Below, piece by piece: positions 36,286 to 46,720 of a stretch of DNA of 64,000 bases (the first letter of the stretch is position 1; each line of letters begins with the position of its first letter). The stretch is from Xanthomonas arboricola pv. populi (GTDB lineage Bacteria; Pseudomonadota; Gammaproteobacteria; Xanthomonadales; Xanthomonadaceae): contig NZ_MDEB01000001.1 of the NCBI RefSeq assembly GCF_002939945.1, forward strand, positions 496,001 through 560,000, written 5' to 3'. The position numbers and the translations under genes are program-made. Under the pieces are notes generated by a model. The model did no database searches and was not told the DNA's origin. It saw nothing but the letters and a program-made list of their open reading frames with translations.

Positions 36286-37173
36286 TCACACCTTGGCCAC
36301 CAGCTTGATCACGCTGGAAAAATCCAGCGCACCGTTGCCGGCCTGGCTGTTCATCGCATACAGATTGCGCGCCAGCTCGCCGAGCGGAATCGACACCCCC
36401 GCCTGCACTGCGGATTCGGCGACCAACCCCAGATCCTTGAGCATCAGATCGTTGCCGAAGCCGCCGCTGTAACCGCGCGATGCCGGCGCATTGGGCAGCA
36501 CGCCCGGCCACGGGTTGCAGACCTCGGTGGCCCAGCTGCGACCGGTACTGACCGCCATCATCTGCGACAGCACCGCCGGGTCCAGGCCCTGCGCAACGCC
36601 GAGCGCCAGCGCCTCGCCGGTGGCGGCCATGATCACGCCCAGCGCCATGTTGTTGCACAGCTTGGCGACCTGGCCCGCGCCATTGTCGCCGACGTGGAAG
36701 ATGTTCTTGCCCATCGCCTGCAGTACCGGCCGCGCACGCTCCAATGCCTGCGCGGCGCCACCGACGATAAAGGTCAGACTGCCGGCCGCCGCGCCAGCGG
36801 TACCGCCGGAGACCGGCGCATCCAGCATCGCCAGGCCGCGCGCCTGCGCCTCGGCGGCCAGCTTGCGTGCGCTGGCCGGTGCGATGGTGCTGCACTCGAT
36901 CACCAGGGCACCGGCGGGAATCTGCGCCAGGATGCCGGCTTCGCCCAGGTACAGCGCTTCGACATGGCGGCTGGCCGGTAGCATCGAGATCACGATCTCG
37001 GCGTCGGCCAGGGTGTCGTGCGCGGAGCTGGCGGCATGCGCGCCAGCAGCGACTGCCGCGTCCAGTGCGGCGGGCACCAGATCGAACACCCGCAGCTGGT
37101 GCCCGGCCTTGCTCAGGTTGGCGGCCATTGGCCCGCCCATATTGCCCAGGCCGATAAACGCGATCTTGCTCAT
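36286..37173 (-). CDS. mmsB: 3-hydroxyisobutyrate dehydrogenase
   Basis: This 295-residue NAD-dependent dehydrogenase oxidises 3-hydroxyisobutyrate to methylmalonate semialdehyde in valine breakdown. The Rossmann motif is FIGLGNMGGPMAANL, the substrate loop DAPVSGGTAGAAAG, and the catalytic lysine lies in GAGQVAKLCNNM. The ATG at 37173 is chosen by homology. It is the last gene of the mmsA-acd-ech-hibch-mmsB run; a gap of 174 bases separates it from the hydrolase gene. Confidence 0.94.
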   Translation of the reverse strand: MSKIAFIGLGNMGGPMAANLSKAGHQLRVFDLVPAALDAAVAAGAHAASSAHDTLADAEIVISMLPASRHVEALYLGEAGILAQIPAGALVIECSTIAPASARKLAAEAQARGLAMLDAPVSGGTAGAAAGSLTFIVGGAAQALERARPVLQAMGKNIFHVGDNGAGQVAKLCNNMALGVIMAATGEALALGVAQGLDPAVLSQMMAVSTGRSWATEVCNPWPGVLPNAPASRGYSGGFGNDLMLKDLGLVAESAVQAGVSIPLGELARNLYAMNSQAGNGALDFSSVIKLVAKV

Positions 37174-37347
37174 GGTGTGATTTTCCAGGTTTGAAAGGCC
37201 ATCACCCAAGGGCGCGGCCGTTGAATGGTCTGCCCGGCCGCAGCGCGCACGCGGCAAACAGGCGGAATGGCATCTATCAGCTCTGCATTGCGAATGCTGC
37301 TCATCGTCCGCATCTCCTGCGGACCGTTCGCATTAGCGCTCAGCGAC

Positions 37348-38520
37348 TCACCGTGCACCAAGATCGGCAAGCGGATGCCGTGCACGCGGCCAGGGCGATT
37401 GCAGGAATGCAGCCGCCCATTGCGCATCGGCCCGTTCCAGCGCGGCAGGCTGCCACTGCGGCGTGCGGTCCTTGTCGATCAACAGCGCGCGAATGCCTTC
37501 GGCAAAGTCGCCATGTGCGGCCACATGCAGCGCCACCACGTATTCGGTGCGAAAGGTGTCCGCCAACGTGCTGGTTTCCGGATGATGGTGCAGCTCCCAG
37601 GCCAGGCGCGCCGAGCCGGGGGCGCCGGCTGCCAGCGTGGCACGCGCGGCCTGCAGCCAGGCATCTTCGCTTTGCAGTGCCAGGATTGCGGCGACCACCT
37701 CCTGCAGCGTCTGGCCTGCCACCAATTGCGCGATCAGCGCCGCATGCACCTGCAGCGGGCCCGGCTCCAGCGGTTGCGCAATCCCGTGCAGGAACGCGCC
37801 GAGCTGGGTGCGATCTTCCTGCGCAATGCCTGTCCAGGCATGCGCGCTCAAGGCTTCCAGCACTGGCGCGTATTGCGCATGTTCCAGGCGGACGTCCGCA
37901 AGCCCGGCATAGATGGCATCGCTGGCGTCCAGCGGCGCGCCGGTCAGTGCCAGAAACAACCCGGCAGCCTGCGGTACCCGGCGCAGCAGCCAGCTGCCGC
38001 CGACATCGGGAAACAGGCCGACACTGATCTCCGGCATCGCAAGCCGCGAGCGCTCGGTGACAACGCGATGGCTGGCGCCGGACATCAAGCCGATGCCGCC
38101 GCCCATCACGATGCCGTGGCCCCAGCACAGCAACGGTTTGGGATAGGTGTGGATGCGATGGTCGAGCCGATACTCCTCTTCGAAGAACGCAGCGGCATGC
38201 GCATTGCCTTGCGGTTGCGCGCGACGCTCCTGCGCATCCGGCACCGCCTCGCGATGCGCACGCATGCTCTGGTACAGACCATGCAGGTCGCCGCCCGCGC
38301 AGAACGCTTTCTCGCCTGCGCCACGCAACACCACGCAGGCAATCTGAGGATCATGGGCCCAGACGCGCAGCTGCGCATCCAGCAAGCGCGTCATCTGCAA
38401 CGACAAGCCGTTGAGCGTTCTGGGCGAATTCAAGGTGGCGATACCGATGCGGTGCCCGTCGGCGCAATCGCGTTGTTCGAACAGCACCGGCGCTTCTTCG
38501 GTTGGGCGCACATCCAGCAT
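37348..38520 (-). CDS. 3-hydroxyisobutyryl-CoA hydrolase
   Basis: This is a 390-residue crotonase-fold enzyme of the HIBCH type, longer than simple hydratases. It carries the oxyanion motifs KAFCAGGDLHGLY and GIVMGGGIGLMSGASHR, and MPEISVGLFPDVGGSW with the Glu/Asp pair that distinguishes hydrolases. It would convert 3-hydroxyisobutyryl-CoA to 3-hydroxyisobutyrate, the substrate for MmsB. The ATG overlaps the stop of the preceding hydratase as ATGA. The frame remains open upstream through the hydratase gene, but that is coincidental. Confidence 0.93.
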   Translation of the reverse strand: MLDVRPTEEAPVLFEQRDCADGHRIGIATLNSPRTLNGLSLQMTRLLDAQLRVWAHDPQIACVVLRGAGEKAFCAGGDLHGLYQSMRAHREAVPDAQERRAQPQGNAHAAAFFEEEYRLDHRIHTYPKPLLCWGHGIVMGGGIGLMSGASHRVVTERSRLAMPEISVGLFPDVGGSWLLRRVPQAAGLFLALTGAPLDASDAIYAGLADVRLEHAQYAPVLEALSAHAWTGIAQEDRTQLGAFLHGIAQPLEPGPLQVHAALIAQLVAGQTLQEVVAAILALQSEDAWLQAARATLAAGAPGSARLAWELHHHPETSTLADTFRTEYVVALHVAAHGDFAEGIRALLIDKDRTPQWQPAALERADAQWAAAFLQSPWPRARHPLADLGAR

Positions 38521-39317
38521 CAGCCATTGCTCCACTGCGGCGCGCGCTTCTCCAGAAAGGCTGCCACTCCCTCGGCCTGATCGGGCTGCTCGAACAGGTC
38601 GACGAAGGCTTCGCGCTCTGCCACCAGTGCGGCGGCATGCGTGCCGTGGCGGGTGGACTGCACCAGGCGCTTGCACGCCGCAACACTGGCCGGGCTCTGC
38701 TTGCCGGCGCGCTGTGCCCAGGCGATGGCCTGCGCACGCGACTCGCCCGTGCCGACCACCTCTTCCACCAGGCCAATGCGGTGCGCAGTGGCGGCATCCA
38801 GACGCTCGCCCAGCAGGATCATGCGCTTGGCCCAGCCCTCGCCAACCAGGCGCGGCAGGTTCTGGGTACCGCCGGCGCACGGCAGCAACCCGACGCTGGC
38901 TTCCGGCAAGGCCAGTTGCGCGTGTTGCTCGGCAATACGCAGATCGCAGGCCAGCGCGCACTCCAGGCCGCCGCCCATCGCATAGCCGTTGATGGCCGCG
39001 ATCGACACGCCGCGGAAGGCGCTCAAGGCCTCGAAGGCTTCGCCGAAGCGACGCGCGGCCTCCCGTGCAGCAGCCTTGTCGCCATCGGCAAACTGCTTGA
39101 GATCGGCGCCGGCGCTGAAGAACTTCTCGCCGTCGCCGGTGATCACCAGCGCGTAGATGCTGCGGTCCGCATCCAGCGCGTGCACCAGATCGCGCAGGGC
39201 TGCAAGGCTGTGCACGGTCCAGGTGTTGGCCGGCGGATTGTGCAGGGTAACGATGGCGACATGGCCATCGCGTTCGACCTGCAAGCCGGTATGCGCACGT
39301 GTTTCCCAGTCGCTCAT
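38520..39317 (-). CDS. Enoyl-CoA hydratase
   Basis: This is a 265-residue crotonase-family hydratase, probably acting on methacrylyl-CoA within the valine pathway. Motifs are FFSAGADLKQFADG and INGYAMGGGLECALACDLR, with the second catalytic glutamate in LPEASVGLLPCAGGTQ. It overlaps both neighbours by ATGA junctions (the acyl-CoA dehydrogenase upstream and the hydrolase downstream), which indicates a tightly coupled operon. Confidence 0.93.
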   Translation of the reverse strand: MSDWETRAHTGLQVERDGHVAIVTLHNPPANTWTVHSLAALRDLVHALDADRSIYALVITGDGEKFFSAGADLKQFADGDKAAAREAARRFGEAFEALSAFRGVSIAAINGYAMGGGLECALACDLRIAEQHAQLALPEASVGLLPCAGGTQNLPRLVGEGWAKRMILLGERLDAATAHRIGLVEEVVGTGESRAQAIAWAQRAGKQSPASVAACKRLVQSTRHGTHAAALVAEREAFVDLFEQPDQAEGVAAFLEKRAPQWSNG

Positions 39318-40495
39318 CGCAGTTCCTCCTCGCCGTTGAGCAGGTGACGCGCAATGATCATGCGCATCACTTCGTTGGTGCCCTCAAGTATGCGATGCAC
39401 GCGGCTGTCGCGCAGCAGGCGCTCGATCGGATATTCGCGGATATAGCCGTAGCCGCCGTGGATCTGCAGTGCGTCGTCGCAGATCGCAAAACCGGCATCG
39501 GTGGCGAAGCGCTTGGCCATCGCGCACCACACGGTGGCATCGTGGCTGCCGGCATCGAGCTTGCGCGCAGCGGTGTGCACCATCTGCCGGGCGGCCACCA
39601 GTTGCGTGGCCATGTCGGCCAGCTTGAACTGCAGGGCCTGGAAATCGGCCAGTTTCTTGCCGAACTGACGGCGCTCGCCCATGTAGCGACGGGCAGCGTC
39701 CAGCGCGCCCTGCGCCGCTCCCAACGAGCAGGCGGCGATATTAATGCGGCCGCCATCGAGCGCCTTCATCGCCATCTTGAAGCCCTCGCCTTCCCTGCCC
39801 AGCAGATTGACTGCCGGAATGCGTACGTTCTCGAAGCTCACACCGCGCGTGGGCTGGCTGTTCCAGCCCATCTTCTCTTCCTTGCGGCCGTAGCTGATGC
39901 CGGGCGCATCGGCGGGCACCACAAAGGCGCTGATGCCACGGGCGCCGTCGTCGCCGGTGCGGGCCATCACCACCAGCACATCGGTGGCGCCCGCGCCGGA
40001 AATGAAGGCCTTGCTGCCGTTGAGCAGGTAACTGTCGCCATCGCGCTGTGCGCGGGTCTTGAGCGAGGCCGCGTCCGAGCCGGCACCCGGCTCGGTGAGG
40101 CAGTACGAACCCAGCTTGACGCCGCTGGTCATCGCCTCGCCCCACTGCGCGCGCACCGCGTCACTGCCGTAACTGGCGATCAACCAGGTGGCCATGTTGT
40201 GGATGCTGATGAACGCCGAGGTGGATGGATCGACCGTGGCCAGTTCCTCGAACACCACCGCGGCATCGAGACGGCGCATGCCCAGGCCGCCCACGCCTTC
40301 ATCGGTATACAGCCCGCAAAAGCCCAGCTCGGCCGCCTTGGCGATCGCCTCGCGCGGGAAGTGGCTTTCCGCATCCCAGCGCGCGGCATGCGGGGCGAGT
40401 TCCTTGTCGGCGAAGTCGCGCGCGGCAGCGCGGAACGCTTCCTGCTCGTCATTCAAATCGGCCGTGTTGGCGTGTAGCTGGATGGCTGCATTCAT
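39314..40495 (-). CDS. Acyl-CoA dehydrogenase (isobutyryl-CoA dehydrogenase-like)
   Basis: This is a 393-residue FAD-dependent acyl-CoA dehydrogenase, probably using isobutyryl-CoA given its operon. The two family signatures are present (CLTEPGAGSDAASLKT and QIHGGYGYIREYPIERLLRD) and the catalytic glutamate is in ILEGTNEVMR. It starts 10 bases after the mmsA stop and its end overlaps the hydratase start. Confidence 0.93.
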   Translation of the reverse strand: MNAAIQLHANTADLNDEQEAFRAAARDFADKELAPHAARWDAESHFPREAIAKAAELGFCGLYTDEGVGGLGMRRLDAAVVFEELATVDPSTSAFISIHNMATWLIASYGSDAVRAQWGEAMTSGVKLGSYCLTEPGAGSDAASLKTRAQRDGDSYLLNGSKAFISGAGATDVLVVMARTGDDGARGISAFVVPADAPGISYGRKEEKMGWNSQPTRGVSFENVRIPAVNLLGREGEGFKMAMKALDGGRINIAACSLGAAQGALDAARRYMGERRQFGKKLADFQALQFKLADMATQLVAARQMVHTAARKLDAGSHDATVWCAMAKRFATDAGFAICDDALQIHGGYGYIREYPIERLLRDSRVHRILEGTNEVMRMIIARHLLNGEEELR

Positions 40496-40505
40496 GGCGA
40501 TCAGG

Positions 40506-42011
40506 TCACTTGAGGGAGATGGTGGTGTTGACGCCGTGGCCCAGCGTTTCGTCGTCGAACCAGCGCGCGGTCACGGTCTTGGTCTGGGTGTAGAACATCA
40601 CCACCTGCTTGCCGTACGGGCCCAGGTCGCCGAGCTTGGAGGCACGCGAGCCGGTGAACGAGAACAGCGGCACCGGCACCGGGATCGGTACGTTGATACC
40701 GACCTGACCCACATCGATGTCTTCCTGAAAACGCCGCGCCGCCGCGCCGGACTGGGTGAACAACGCGGTGCCGTTGCCGTTGGGATTGGCATTGACCAGG
40801 GCGATGGCCGCATCCAGCGTGGCTGCCTCCAGGATCACCAGCACCGGGCCGAAGATTTCCTCATCGTAGATGCGCATGCCGGGTTTGACCCCGGAAAAGA
40901 TCGTCGGGCCGACGAAGTTGCCGTGTTCGAACCCCGGCACGCTGGGCGCGCGACCATCCAGTTCCAGCGTGGCGCCTTGCTCCACGCCGGAGGCGATCAG
41001 GCCTTCCACGCGCGCGCGCGCCGCGCAGGAGATCAACGGCCCGACCTCGGTGCCCGGCGCACTGCCCGCGCCCAGCTTCAGAGCCTTGGCCTTGCTCACC
41101 AGCGCCGGAATCCACTGCCGCGCCTCGCCCACCAGCACCAGCGTGGACGCCGCCATGCAGCGCTGGCCGGCCGCACCGAAGGCGGCGCCGACCATCGCGT
41201 TGAGCGTCTGTTCCTGATTGGCGTCCGGCAGCACCACGGCATGATTCTTGGCGCCCATCATGCATTGCACGCGCTTGCCTGCCAGCGCGGCGCGCCGATA
41301 GACGTGCGTGCCGACCCTGGTCGAGCCCACGAACGACAGCGCCTTGATGTCCGGGTGGTCGCACAACGCGTTGACCACTGCTTCGCCGCCGTGCACGACA
41401 TTGAGCACGCCCTTGGGAATGCCCGCCTCCAGCGCGAGTTCCACCAGCCGCATGGTCACCATCGGGTCCTGCTCGGACGGCTTGAGCACGAAGGTGTTGC
41501 CGGTCGCAATGGCCATCGGAAACATCCACAACGGAATCATGGCCGGGAAGTTGAACGGGGTGATGCCCGCGCACACGCCCAGCGGCTGCAGCAGGCTATA
41601 GGTGTCCACGCCGTTGGCGACGTTGTTGGCCAGCTCGCCCAGCTGCAGGTTGCCGATGGCCGCGGCGTGTTCGACCACTTCCAGCCCACGGAACACATCG
41701 CCCTCGGCATCGGCCAGGGTCTTGCCCTGTTCGGCGCTGAGCAGCGCGGCCAGTTCGGGCAGGTGCTCGCGGATCAGCTGCTGGTACTTGAGGAAGATGC
41801 GCGCACGCGTGCCGATCGGGGTCTTGCGCCAGCTCACGAAGGCCTGGCTGGCCGCCGCCACCGCCGCGTCCACTTCGCCGATGGTGGCGAACGGCACCCG
41901 CGCCAGCACGGATTGATCGGCCGGATTGATCACCTCCCGCCACTGGGTGCTGACGGAGGTGACGAACTGGCCGTCGATCAACAGGGACACGCGCGGGACG
42001 GAATCAGGCAT
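40506..42011 (-). CDS. mmsA: CoA-acylating methylmalonate-semialdehyde dehydrogenase
   Basis: This 501-residue aldehyde dehydrogenase superfamily enzyme converts methylmalonate semialdehyde, NAD+ and CoA to propionyl-CoA. Key motifs are [35 protein letters not shown] and the catalytic cysteine in [16 protein letters not shown]. The ATG at 42011 gives [14 protein letters not shown]; the frame extends far upstream into the regulator gene's antisense without homology. It is the promoter-proximal gene of the valine operon, divergent from the ScfR-like regulator. Confidence 0.95.
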   Translation of the reverse strand: MPDSVPRVSLLIDGQFVTSVSTQWREVINPADQSVLARVPFATIGEVDAAVAAASQAFVSWRKTPIGTRARIFLKYQQLIREHLPELAALLSAEQGKTLADAEGDVFRGLEVVEHAAAIGNLQLGELANNVANGVDTYSLLQPLGVCAGITPFNFPAMIPLWMFPMAIATGNTFVLKPSEQDPMVTMRLVELALEAGIPKGVLNVVHGGEAVVNALCDHPDIKALSFVGSTRVGTHVYRRAALAGKRVQCMMGAKNHAVVLPDANQEQTLNAMVGAAFGAAGQRCMAASTLVLVGEARQWIPALVSKAKALKLGAGSAPGTEVGPLISCAARARVEGLIASGVEQGATLELDGRAPSVPGFEHGNFVGPTIFSGVKPGMRIYDEEIFGPVLVILEAATLDAAIALVNANPNGNGTALFTQSGAAARRFQEDIDVGQVGINVPIPVPVPLFSFTGSRASKLGDLGPYGKQVVMFYTQTKTVTARWFDDETLGHGVNTTISLK

Positions 42012-42119
42012 TGCAGGTTCGCTCGCAGAAGGCCGGTACGGATGCTTCGCATTGTTCGCACCGCGACCTGGCTTTCCCAGCCAGATATTGCTTAATCGCG
42101 CTAAGCTGCCGCCACTCTT

Positions 42120-42137
42120 TTGCGAATCTTGCGAATG
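42120..42137 (+). promoter_or_regulatory. Tandem TTGCGAATC repeat at the regulator start, possible operator
   Basis: TTGCGAATC TTGCGAATG (42120-42137) is a 9-base direct repeat ending on the ATG of the ScfR-like regulator, in the 123-base divergent promoter with mmsA. RamB/ScfR-type regulators are known to bind TTTGCAAA-like half sites, so autoregulation is possible. This is inference from sequence only. Confidence 0.35.
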
Positions 42138-43520
42138 CCCCAGTCGCAGCTCCCGCTCCGCCACCAGCTCGGCCTGCGCCTGCAACGGCTGCGCCAGCGC
42201 CACGGCCTGACCCAGGCCGAGCTGGCGCGCCGGCTCGGCCTGTCGCCGAGCTACCTCAACCAGATCGAGCGCAACCAGCGCCCCTTGACACTGGCGATCC
42301 AGCAACGGCTCAAGGCCACCCTGGGCGATCTCGACGGCCTGCTCGACCTGGACGATCCGGCCGCGCTGGTCGAGCCGCTGGACGAATCGCTGCGCAGCCT
42401 GGGGCACAGCCTGTCTGCCGCCGAGCTGCGTGTGCTCACCGGCAATCTGCCGCAGGTGGCCCAGGCCCTGCTGGACCTGCACCGCGCTCACCAGCACCTG
42501 CTCGAGCGCACCGCCGCGCTGGAAATACAGATCGGCGCCGATCACGCCGTACTGCCCTCGCTGTCGCCGGGCGAGCAGGTGCGCGATTACTTCAACCGCG
42601 CGCACAACTATCTGCCGGAACTGGATGAGCGCGCCGAGGTGCTGTATGCCGAACTCGGCCTGACCTCGGACAACCTGCCGCTGCGGCTGCGCCAACGCCT
42701 GGCCGATCGTCACGGCCTGCTGGTGCAGGATGCGCCCGAACTGCACAGCGACAAACGCCGCGTGGATGCGCAGGCGCGCGTGCTGTGGCTGCCCGCGCAT
42801 CTGCGCCCCGGCCAGCAGGCCTTCCAGATGGCCGCGCAACTGGCGTTGCTGGAATGTGCGCCGTTGCTCGACGCACGCATCGCCGATGCCGGCTTCGAAG
42901 ATGCCGAACGCATTGCGCTCTCGCGCATTGGTTTGTCGAATTACTTCGCCGGCGCCCTGGTGATGCCGTACGGTGAATTTCTGCGCAGCGCCCAGCGTTC
43001 GCACTACGACATCGAGTGGCTGGCCGATCGCTTCGGCGTCGGCTTCGAGGCGGTCTGCCACCGGCTCAGCACCTTGCAGCGGCGCGGCGCGGCCGGGCTG
43101 CCGATCTTCTTCATGCGGGTCGATCGTGCCGGCAACGTGTCCAAGCGGCATTCGGCCACCGACTTCCATTTCTCGCATGTCGGTGGCGCCTGTCCGTTGT
43201 GGATCGTCTACGAAGCCTTCAACCAGCCCGACCGCATCCTCACCCAGATCGCGCGCATGCCCGATGGCCGGCGCTATTTCTGGCTGGCACGCCAGGTCAG
43301 CAGCGGCGCGCCGGGCTACGGTCGCCCGCGCAAGACCTTCGCCTTGGCGATGGGGTGCGACCTGCGCCATGCCGATCAGCTGGTGTATGCGCGCGGCTGG
43401 GACCTGGATGCGGTGGACGATGCGGTACCGATCGGCCCCGGCTGCCTGACCTGCGAACGCAACGACTGCGTGCAGCGCGCATTTCCGGCGTTGCCCCGGT
43501 TGTCTGTCAACACGCGCTAG
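42135..43520 (+). CDS. ScfR/RamB-type regulator of short-chain fatty-acid metabolism
   Basis: This 461-residue regulator has an N-terminal XRE helix-turn-helix (about 10-65, [20 protein letters not shown]). The middle segment belongs to the IrrE/ImmA-like family, although the zinc HEXXH motif is not evident. A C-terminal Cys-bearing domain (GCDLRHADQ, then [11 protein letters not shown]) is typical of regulators of propionate, acetate and glyoxylate genes. It faces the valine operon, whose end product is propionyl-CoA, so it probably senses acyl-CoA status and controls that operon. A TTG five codons upstream is possible; the ATG at 42135 is used. Confidence 0.87.
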   Translation: MPQSQLPLRHQLGLRLQRLRQRHGLTQAELARRLGLSPSYLNQIERNQRPLTLAIQQRLKATLGDLDGLLDLDDPAALVEPLDESLRSLGHSLSAAELRVLTGNLPQVAQALLDLHRAHQHLLERTAALEIQIGADHAVLPSLSPGEQVRDYFNRAHNYLPELDERAEVLYAELGLTSDNLPLRLRQRLADRHGLLVQDAPELHSDKRRVDAQARVLWLPAHLRPGQQAFQMAAQLALLECAPLLDARIADAGFEDAERIALSRIGLSNYFAGALVMPYGEFLRSAQRSHYDIEWLADRFGVGFEAVCHRLSTLQRRGAAGLPIFFMRVDRAGNVSKRHSATDFHFSHVGGACPLWIVYEAFNQPDRILTQIARMPDGRRYFWLARQVSSGAPGYGRPRKTFALAMGCDLRHADQLVYARGWDLDAVDDAVPIGPGCLTCERNDCVQRAFPALPRLSVNTR

Positions 43521-43622
43521 GCCGAGACCAGGGTCCGCAGCGTCGACCAGGCAACCTTGTTTCCCAACGCACACGACTCACGCCGCAACTGTGACCAGGC
43601 AGACGCTACCGCTGCAGTGCAG

Positions 43623-43666
43623 CATTCCAACCCGAGATAGCTCCCGCAAAATGCTTCATTGGAATG
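43623..43666. promoter_or_regulatory. Spaced inverted repeat in the galactan-locus upstream region
   Basis: CATTCCAA (43623-43630) and TTGGAATG (43659-43666) are perfect complements 28 bases apart in the 354-base gap before the TonB receptor gene. Loop-forming repressors such as LacI/GalR types can use spaced sites, but no regulator gene lies in the locus. The rest of 43521-43874 shows a GGGAGGG ribosome site near 43859-43866 and no gene. Confidence 0.35.
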
Positions 43667-43874
43667 GAATGGCTTGCGCTTCTACCCTGGAGTGGACACA
43701 TGCAAGACAGGGGGGCGCCAAGGCGATAGAAGATCGTCGCAGCGTCACGCAAACGACCAGTCGGCTCCACACCGCAGTACCGCAGCAATCCCCATGCCCG
43801 CGTCGGAGGCGCCAGAGCGCCGCACCAGCGGCCACTACTCCATTCGGTAACTTTGTCCTGGGAGGGATCAAACG

Positions 43875-46559
43875 ATGCCCGTTCACCACACCGGCCACCC
43901 GGCCAGCCGGCGCCTGCGCCGCACGCCCGTGCGCGACGTCCTCACCACCACCATCGCCTGCGTGCTGGCCACCGCGTTCGGTGCGCACGCACAGGACAGC
44001 GCGCCTGCCGCAGCGCCGGCCACCGATGCCAGCACCGCGGCTGCGCCGCCGGTCACGCTCGACAACATCACCGTGATCGGCCAGCGCGCCAGCCTGAACC
44101 AGGCGGTGCAGGCCAAGCAGATGTCCGATCACGTCATGGAAGTGATCTCCGCAGACAACATGGGGCAGATGCCCAACGTCACCGTGGCCGAAGCGTTGGT
44201 GCGCCTGCCCGGCGTCAACGGCACCCGCGACCGCGGCAACGAGAGCCTGGCCACCGTGCGCGGCCTTGGCCCGCGCATGACCATGGGTACCGTCAACGGG
44301 CGCGAAATCGCCTCCTCCGAGCCCAATCGCGCGGTGCGCTGGGAAGTGTTTCCCACCGAGATCGTCTCCACCGTCAAGGTCTACAAGACCCAGTCGGCGG
44401 ACCTGGTCGCCGGCGGCCTTGCCGCGACGGTGGACATCTCCACCATCAGCCCGCTGGACTACACCGGCCCGGGCTTTGTCGGCACCGCCGGCCCGGTGTT
44501 CTACGACCACGCCAAGGACGTGGACGGCTACACCCCGTGGGGCAGCCGCTTCGGCGCCAGCTGGGTACACCAGATCAACGACAACCTGGCGGTTGCGCTG
44601 GGCGCCACCTACCAGAAGCAGAAGAATTCCAACTCCTCGATCGGCAGCTGGGGCTATACCGATGCCACTACCTCGCGCGACGTGGATGGCGACGGCACCG
44701 TAGACCCGACTCCGTTCGGCGCGGCCGACCAGCTCAAGCTGACCGACCAGACCCGCACCGGTGCGATGGGCACGGTGCAATGGCGCTCGGGCAACTTCGA
44801 GTTGAAGTTCGACGGCCTGTACTCGCGCATCGAGATCGACGAAGACCAGCTGCAGAACTGGTTCAACGGCCTGGCCTACAGCACCTTCTCGACCGGCGCC
44901 AATCCGTACACCACGCCGGGCTCGTCTTACACCATCGTCGATGGCGATGTGGTGGCCGGCACGCTGGCCAACTCGAACCTGCAGGTCGACCATGTGGTCA
45001 GCCACTACAACGAGGTCAAGACGCTCACCGCCGGCGGCCTGAACGCCAAGTGGAGCGGCGATGTGTGGACGCTGGGCAGCGACCTGTCGTTCTCGCAGGC
45101 CAAGCGCGACAACACCTGGCAGGCGGTGCGCTTCGGCAGCAACCCGGACACCGTCTCGTTCGATTTCCGCCGCAGCGTCACCCCCACCATCCGCACCAGC
45201 TCGGATGCGCCCGAGTGGGGCATCGCCGGCCAGACCGAGCCGCAGGGGCTGCGCGACAGGATCGCCGCGCTGGCGCTCAACGCCAGCCGTTCGGTCGATG
45301 CCGCTGCGTTCACCTCGCTGGAGTTCGGCGCACGTGCCGCGCGCCGCGAGAAGCAGAACCGCCGCTTCATCAGCAACCAGTCCGGCTATGACCAGCCGAT
45401 CTCGGCCTATCAGGGCCTGATCTACCCGGTCACCATGCCGGACTTGAACGTGCCCACGCTGACCGGCGGCAACATGGATGCCATCGCCGAGATCGGCTTC
45501 GGCGGTTTCGACCCGGCCACGCTCAACGAGCAATTGCTGGACCACTGGAACGTCAAGGAAGACGTGCGCGAAGCCTTCGCCAAGGCGGTATTCAGCTCGC
45601 AGCTGTTTGGCACCGATGTCACCGGCAACATCGGCGTGCGCCTGGTCAACACCAAGACCACCAGCGACGGCTTCGATTCGGTCGGCACCACCGTGCAGGC
45701 AAGCAGCGACCGCAAGGAATACACAGACGTGCTGCCCAGTGCCACCGTCAACTTCCTGATCGACGATCAACGCATCCTGCGCTTTGCGGTGGCCAAGGTC
45801 ATCGCGCGTCCGCCGCTGGACGAGTTGCGCACCGGCCGGCGCCTGGACGACCCCAACGTCACCATCGGCCAGCTCACCGGCAGCGGCGGCAACCCGCAGC
45901 TGGATCCGTTCAAGGCCACCCAGGTCGACCTGTCCTACGAGTGGTACTTCCACAAGGAAGCCCTCGCCGCACTGGCCGTGTACCGCAAGGAAGTGGATTC
46001 CAGCATCGGCTACCGCACCGACCGTGAAGTGATCAACGGCCTGGATTACCTGGTCAGCGCGCCGTTCAATGGCGGCGGCGGGCATATCAACGGTGTGGAA
46101 CTCACCTTCCAGACCCCGTTCTATTTCATCCCGCACATGGAAAACTTCGGCGTCTACTCCAACTTCTCGCTGGTCGATTCCAACCTCAAGGAGTTCTCGC
46201 CGGAAGACAACCCGCTGCCGTTGAGCGGGCTGGCACGCAAGACCGGCACCTTCGACCTGTGGTACAGCAACGGCACCTTCGAAGCGCGCGTGGGTTACAA
46301 GTATCACAGCCCCTACACCGTGGTGTACGGCTGGAACGCGGCGCGTCTGGCACGGCTGCAGAGCGAAGGCACGGTGGATCTGAGCTTGAACTGGCAGTAC
46401 AGCAAGCAGCTCGGTTTCCGCTTCCAGGCCGGCAACCTCACCAACGAACCGCTGCGCGCCTATACCGACAACAAGCCCAACCGTCTGGCCAACCAGGACG
46501 ACGGCGGCTACCAGGTGTTCGGCCGTCGCTACTCGCTGGAAGCGACCTACAAGTTCTAG
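43875..46559 (+). CDS. TonB-dependent receptor of the galactan locus
   Basis: This 894-residue outer-membrane TonB-dependent transporter belongs to the group encoded beside glycosidases (TIGR01782-like). A long signal peptide ends at GAHAQDS (about 40). A TonB box-like segment (DNITVIGQRAS) and plug motifs (VAEALVRLPGVNGTRDRG and VRGLGPRMTMGTVNGRE) follow. The protein terminates EATYKF with the C-terminal Phe. The downstream galactanase and beta-galactosidase point to galacto-oligosaccharide import. A GGGAGGG ribosome site precedes the ATG. Confidence 0.93.
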   Translation: MPVHHTGHPASRRLRRTPVRDVLTTTIACVLATAFGAHAQDSAPAAAPATDASTAAAPPVTLDNITVIGQRASLNQAVQAKQMSDHVMEVISADNMGQMPNVTVAEALVRLPGVNGTRDRGNESLATVRGLGPRMTMGTVNGREIASSEPNRAVRWEVFPTEIVSTVKVYKTQSADLVAGGLAATVDISTISPLDYTGPGFVGTAGPVFYDHAKDVDGYTPWGSRFGASWVHQINDNLAVALGATYQKQKNSNSSIGSWGYTDATTSRDVDGDGTVDPTPFGAADQLKLTDQTRTGAMGTVQWRSGNFELKFDGLYSRIEIDEDQLQNWFNGLAYSTFSTGANPYTTPGSSYTIVDGDVVAGTLANSNLQVDHVVSHYNEVKTLTAGGLNAKWSGDVWTLGSDLSFSQAKRDNTWQAVRFGSNPDTVSFDFRRSVTPTIRTSSDAPEWGIAGQTEPQGLRDRIAALALNASRSVDAAAFTSLEFGARAARREKQNRRFISNQSGYDQPISAYQGLIYPVTMPDLNVPTLTGGNMDAIAEIGFGGFDPATLNEQLLDHWNVKEDVREAFAKAVFSSQLFGTDVTGNIGVRLVNTKTTSDGFDSVGTTVQASSDRKEYTDVLPSATVNFLIDDQRILRFAVAKVIARPPLDELRTGRRLDDPNVTIGQLTGSGGNPQLDPFKATQVDLSYEWYFHKEALAALAVYRKEVDSSIGYRTDREVINGLDYLVSAPFNGGGGHINGVELTFQTPFYFIPHMENFGVYSNFSLVDSNLKEFSPEDNPLPLSGLARKTGTFDLWYSNGTFEARVGYKYHSPYTVVYGWNAARLARLQSEGTVDLSLNWQYSKQLGFRFQAGNLTNEPLRAYTDNKPNRLANQDDGGYQVFGRRYSLEATYKF

Positions 46560-46720
46560 GCGCCGCTGACACCGCTGTTGCACGCCTGGTCCACCACTGC
46601 GCGCGGTGTGCGCAATCGCCTCCGTCACTGACGTTGAGATTGCGCGCACCGCCCGTACGACGGCACCGCCGCGTGCGACAGGCTCTCACCCGCTCCGCGT
46701 TTCATCTGTCGAGGAATTGC

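Noticed and set aside
38521-39354. Upstream extension of the 3-hydroxyisobutyryl-CoA hydrolase frame
   Set aside because: The frame stays open through the enoyl-CoA hydratase gene but the residues are a shadow of it; homology and the ATGA junction place the start at 38520.
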